This document shows, piece after piece, positions 60,240-64,000 of a stretch of 64,000 nucleotides of DNA. The notes below the pieces were generated by a model. The model was not told the DNA's origin. It did no database searches and worked only from the letters and a program-made list of their open reading frames with translations. Location of the stretch: the NCBI GenBank assembly GCA_026929865.2, contig CM049404.1, positions 2,358,501-2,422,500 on the forward strand, given 5' to 3'. Both the position numbers and the translations under genes were made by a program. Position 1 is the stretch's first letter. Each line of letters opens with the position of its first letter. The DNA is from Hyperoplus lanceolatus (Eukaryota; Chordata; Actinopteri; Uranoscopiformes; Ammodytidae).

Positions 60240-60533
60240 TGGTGGGACCCGCCTTGCTGGCTATTTGTGTCGGCAGGAGGAGAGCGGAGGGGCGGGGGCA
60301 GGACTTGAGAGGAGAGGGGGCCGGACTTTTCTTTTCTTCTCTGCAACTTGCCTGCTGCTGCAATAAGTCTCTGTTCTGTTTCTTCTTCCGTCTGGCCGCA
60401 CAGCACGCAGCGGCTCTCTCCATCAGCAGGTTGTCGCTCTGTTGGACGCTCTTTGGATTACCTTCACACTGGCTGTCACACTGTGTTAACGGAGCGGTTA
60501 GGTGTTAACGGCGTCTAGCTCACACACAACAAG
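60240..60533 (+). other. Candidate promoter and first exon of a host gene
   Basis: This stretch is GC- and CpG-richer than its surroundings, with a GC box (see 60288). It ends in cacacaacaag followed by GTAGGC, a fair splice donor at 60534. No convincing reading frame, so it would be 5' untranslated. The 95-residue frame at 60221-60508 has no signature. The next exon may be 61973-62041. This is inference from composition and sites only. Confidence 0.35.
60288..60298 (+). promoter_or_regulatory. GC box (Sp1-type site)
   Basis: ggggcgggggc within a purine- and GC-rich stretch upstream of the candidate exon. No TATA box is seen at a suitable distance. Confidence 0.35.
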
Positions 60534-60642
60534 GTAGGCTGCGCTGCTGGTGCTGACGTCAGGCTCAGATGTGGGTACAGCTGGAAAGTTCCTTTAAATG
60601 TCCCTTCTCTTCAAGGCGTTGTGAGGAGGAGATGCGAGTGTT

Positions 60643-60645
<3 letters not shown>

Positions 60646-60689
<44 letters not shown>

Positions 60690-60712
60690 TGTGGGGGGGG
60701 GGGGGGTATACC
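60646..60712 (+). repeat. (TG)n followed by a G-run
   Basis: (TG)n 60648-60687, then gtggt and 13 G at about 60692-60706, similar in layout to the block at 42640-42680. Confidence 0.95.
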
Positions 60713-61655
60713 TGCGCAGGTGTTGTGCTCGCGAGCGCTGCACGGTAAAACTATTACAAACTCCCTAAGCAGGCTTATTTGAGCGTTCTCAGAAATATGA
60801 AGTCCTTCTCATGAATCCCAGAGCCGGTGTTCACAGAGGGCTGTTAAAGCGGATGAAGTGGGATCAATTGTAATAGAAAGAACCACTGCCTGCCGCCGCA
60901 GACTGGCTTTTGTCGTTCAGAGGAACATGTTGATTCTGGTTGTCTCTCTTTGTCTTTGTTGACACCTGTCATTTTCTCTCAGACATCATTCAAGCTCTAT
61001 TGACTTCTGGCCTCTCATGTTTGACACTTTACGTTTTTTTTTCTTCGCTGCTGAACAAGATATTTGCCATCATCATCATATTATTTCATGTCAACAGGTC
61101 TGTTAAACACATAGACTTACACATATCTTCTTTAGAATGTGGGGGGAACAAAACATTTTTTATGGTTAATATATAGTTATTAGATATGCCTATTTATTTA
61201 TTTTGATTGATACAGAGTTACACAGAGAGGATACTTTAAGTCAAGGAGCAACACAGTCTTATAAGACATTATTGTAATACATGTACAGTAGGCCTATCTT
61301 ATTTCACTACAATTATTTTTATTTCCATGTACAGATCTTTCTTTACTCTGCATTTATTTTAACTGTATCTTGCATTTTACTTTATATTTGTGTTATTTTG
61401 CTTATTCTATTTGTGTCTCAGGTGTTGCTCTTGTGTTTTTTCTTCTTCTATATTGCATTGTTGAGAGGAGCACTGCATTGCCAATGACTGCTATTGTTAA
61501 TGTGCATATGACATTTCGTTAGCCTCATAGCATAATTGCCTAAATCATATTTACTCTTCTCTACTTTTACTCTATCCTGCATCTACTCTACTCTACATCT
61601 ACTTTACCCTACTCTATAACCCTTAAAATATGACTTAGGCAATTATTTTCATTTC

Positions 61656-61735
61656 ATTTCATTTAACTTTTATTTATCCTCGAGAGACCAATTGAGGGGT
61701 GACCCTCATTTTCAATGACGTCGAGTTCAAAACAA
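61656..61735. repeat. Short dispersed repeat shared with 25462-25532
   Basis: tttatcctcgagagaccaattgaggggtg-type sequence recurs inside the 3' region of the LINE at 24773-25812 (agaccaattgaggggtg, ccctcatttgcaatg). It may be the 3' region of a related LINE. Confidence 0.6.
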
Positions 61736-61972
61736 ATTCAAAGGAAAAACAACAATACATACACAATATTCAATGCAAAAACATCAAATACACAACAACA
61801 GTGCTATTAGGCTAACGAAAAGTAGATGTAGAGTAGAGTAGATGTAGATGGAGAGTAAAATTACAGTTGAGTAAATATGATTTAGGCTATGAGGCTAACA
61901 AAATAAACCATCTTGAATCTTGTACTGTATGAGCTGCATTGTTCTCATGTATTGTTCTGTTTGTCTCCACAG

Positions 61973-62041
61973 ATGTACAGATCACCTCTGGTAAAGCCAT
62001 AAAGACAGAGAGAACGGACCACATATCTCATCCAGTGGCTG
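61973..62041 (+). other. Candidate 69-base exon
   Basis: Preceded by a strong acceptor (ctgtttgtctccacag) and followed by GTACGT, a plausible donor. Of three frames only one is open: VQITSGKAIKTERTDHISHP then VA. The frame starting at its first ATG stops after nine codons. The length is a multiple of three. I do not recognise the peptide. Confidence 0.35.
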
Positions 62042-62279
62042 GTACGTGAACTTTTAACCTTAAACCTACTAAATACCCACTGTAACTTAATAAGCTGTTG
62101 TGGCGGAGGGTGATATTTGGCTTGAAGCACTCAGAGCTAGAGGCTACAGCTGTCAGCACACAAACATGCATGTGGAACAATGCTGCTGGTTTTACAGTCC
62201 GCCCCCTAAGGATCTGCATCCTGTCATCTTGACAACTCTTTTTTTTTACAGCATAGCATAGGCTACTGCTGTCATCCAA

Positions 62280-62291
62280 CACACACACACG

Positions 62292-62326
<35 letters not shown>

Positions 62327-62440
62327 GACAACGTGCAGAACAGGTGTTAGCCTAGTTGGAAAGATTCACTCACTCACTCACTCACTCACTCACTCACTCA
62401 CTCACTCACTCACTCACTCACTCACTCACTCACTCACTCG
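62280..62440 (+). repeat. (AC)n and (ACTC)n microsatellites
   Basis: (AC)n 62280-62322 and about 19 units of ACTC at 62365-62440. Confidence 0.97.
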
Positions 62441-62441
62441 C

Positions 62442-64000
62442 TCTTTTTTTAACTGCAGGTCCATGCAATTCAATTCAGTTTATTTAAGAAGGAGATGGTG
62501 CAAATGAATAAAACACATGATCATACATGGGTTAAATATGCCAGAATTAGCCAAAAGGCTATTTTTCATGTGTAGTCCCCTGACATCAGGAAAGAGTGGG
62601 TAGTTTATAATCTGTCACAAGGTCATGCAAAAATGTTATTAAAAATGGAAAAAACACACAGCTGTAGATATTTGAATAGAAAATGATGAGATCTGGAGTT
62701 CTGATTAATCATGCAGGATATTCTATACACCATTATAGTAAGATTCACTTCACTTCCATGATTGGGTTCTTTTTCTTCTTAGTCGTGGAGGGTTGTGTCA
62801 TATTTTGAAATCTTGACAGGAAGTCTTTGAAGATTTTTGACGTAATTGAAACAAACAGGGGACACATCAGGATGTATTTCACTACAAATGTTATAGTTGT
62901 AACTGTTTTTCATTTGTCACATACGGTATTTGCTGAACGTTTGTTTAAATTGCGGCCATGCTTTGAACAATGACAAGTCAACACTCACCTGTTGATGAGA
63001 TTAAACCTACAGTTTACCACAACACATGTCCAAATAGCCTTTCTTCACAATACCAATACTTTCCATCAGTTGCAAATATGCACAAAGATAGAGCAAGGAG
63101 AGATGCATCGTACCAGGTTTTAGCAAACTGCTATTTTCCAGCTGTAGTCGGGGGTAAGAACAATAAATACTACTAAACTAAACAAGACACAATAATATCG
63201 AGACATGGGATTAAACATTAAAAGGATAACAAGATATAATAATATAATTACATAGGATAAGAAAGTTTACGAGAAGCACTACATTATATATTTTATCAAA
63301 TTGTAAACGGCAACTTCCTGTCACAGAATATAAAAACAACAGGCATTTTTTCCATTTCTATCTACTAGTGATTCTAATTTTTGTTATAACAAGAAAATGA
63401 AAATGAAATCTGTGTTTTGTTGTAGTCCATCCTTTTCTGACTATATGATGAATAAAAACCCTTGTATTTACATTTTATTTATTTTATTTTAAAGCTGCTC
63501 CGAGGAACTTTCAGTTTGTGTTAATTCTAGCGGCCCCCTTTGGACAAAAGCGATAGTGTTTTTGTCACTACGCCAGCTGTTGTTCCTGGGCGAGCATACC
63601 CTTGACAAATGCATTAACCCATTGATGACGGCTGCTGCGCGATGCCACATTGTATCTCCTGCCTGATGCTGCGTAACGCAGCATTGTTACTTTATCTAAT
63701 TTTCATGGCATGCTCAGCATAGAATGCACCGTCATTGGTTCAAATACACATGAGGTGGGTTTTGTTGATTTTTTAAGACCACGTGACCACCCAAAAGTTG
63801 TGTGGTTTGCCGAAGATCACGTCAATCAAAAAAATTAAAAATAAAAAAATACAAAATAATAATAAAAAAAATACGCCAGCTGTGTCGGCGATAGTGTATT
63901 ACAGAACAGTTAGTGCCGTTCGGAGCGCAGAATCAAGGTCTACTATAGACTACTGACGAAAATCACACAACACATTGCATCTATTTATTATCAATATTTA
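62442..64000. other. Unassigned AT-rich DNA
   Basis: A LINE-like word (caattcaattcagtttattta) at 62466, and a possible piggyBac-like end TTAACCC at 63614. Bases 63480-63600 (aaagctgctccgaggaact, tagcggcccccttt) look like a common fish repeat. No coding frame of note. Confidence 0.35.

Overview
This window looks like gene-poor nuclear DNA of a ray-finned (teleost) fish. The evidence is a Rex3-type RTE retrotransposon, a V-SINE with its conserved central domain, a fish-type Tc1 end, several hAT/Harbinger/TTAA-target elements, and very many CA/GT microsatellites. No intact host protein-coding gene is visible. The long open frames are mostly transposon pieces or artefacts of simple repeats (His-Thr and Cys-Val runs).

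Region by region. (1) 1-5.9 kb: the 3' half of a Tc1-like transposon, a dispersed repeat, a V-SINE, an L1/Tx1-type LINE 3' fragment and CpG-rich DNA of uncertain origin. (2) 5.9-19.1 kb: a deep nest of transposons. A 12.3-kb hAT-type unit with a perfect 8-bp target duplication holds a 5.7-kb element with long inverted repeats and a 6-bp target duplication, which in turn holds a Harbinger-like element. The same unit also holds an older hAT-like element carrying a further hAT, a Harbinger-like element and a MITE. The whole unit sits inside a TTAA-target element. (3) 20-22 kb: a repeat copy split by a TA-target element, then microsatellites. (4) 22.2-26.3 kb: a 4.1-kb element with about 110-bp inverted ends, containing a large fold-back structure and a LINE fragment. 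(5) 27-33 kb: a second TTAA element, a 5'-truncated Rex3 copy with a perfect 13-bp target duplication, MITEs, a 40-bp tandem repeat, and a small transposon carrying what looks like the start of a RecQ-like helicase. (6) 33-46 kb: SINEs, a MITE with a perfect 42-bp palindrome, further transposons, and dense simple repeats. (7) 46-57 kb: more elements, including a second copy of the 20-kb repeat interrupted at a different place. (8) 57.5-60 kb: a TTAA-target element that keeps two exons joined by a consensus intron. (9) 60.2-62.1 kb: a GC-box region and two possible exons, the best candidate here for the 5' end of a host gene.

The genes do not form a pathway. The interest lies in insertion history: several insertions can be proved from the window itself, because another copy of the same repeat still shows the unoccupied site. 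Coordinates of element ends were read by eye from terminal repeats and target duplications. Family names beyond Tc1, Rex3, L1, V-SINE, hAT and Harbinger are inferences.
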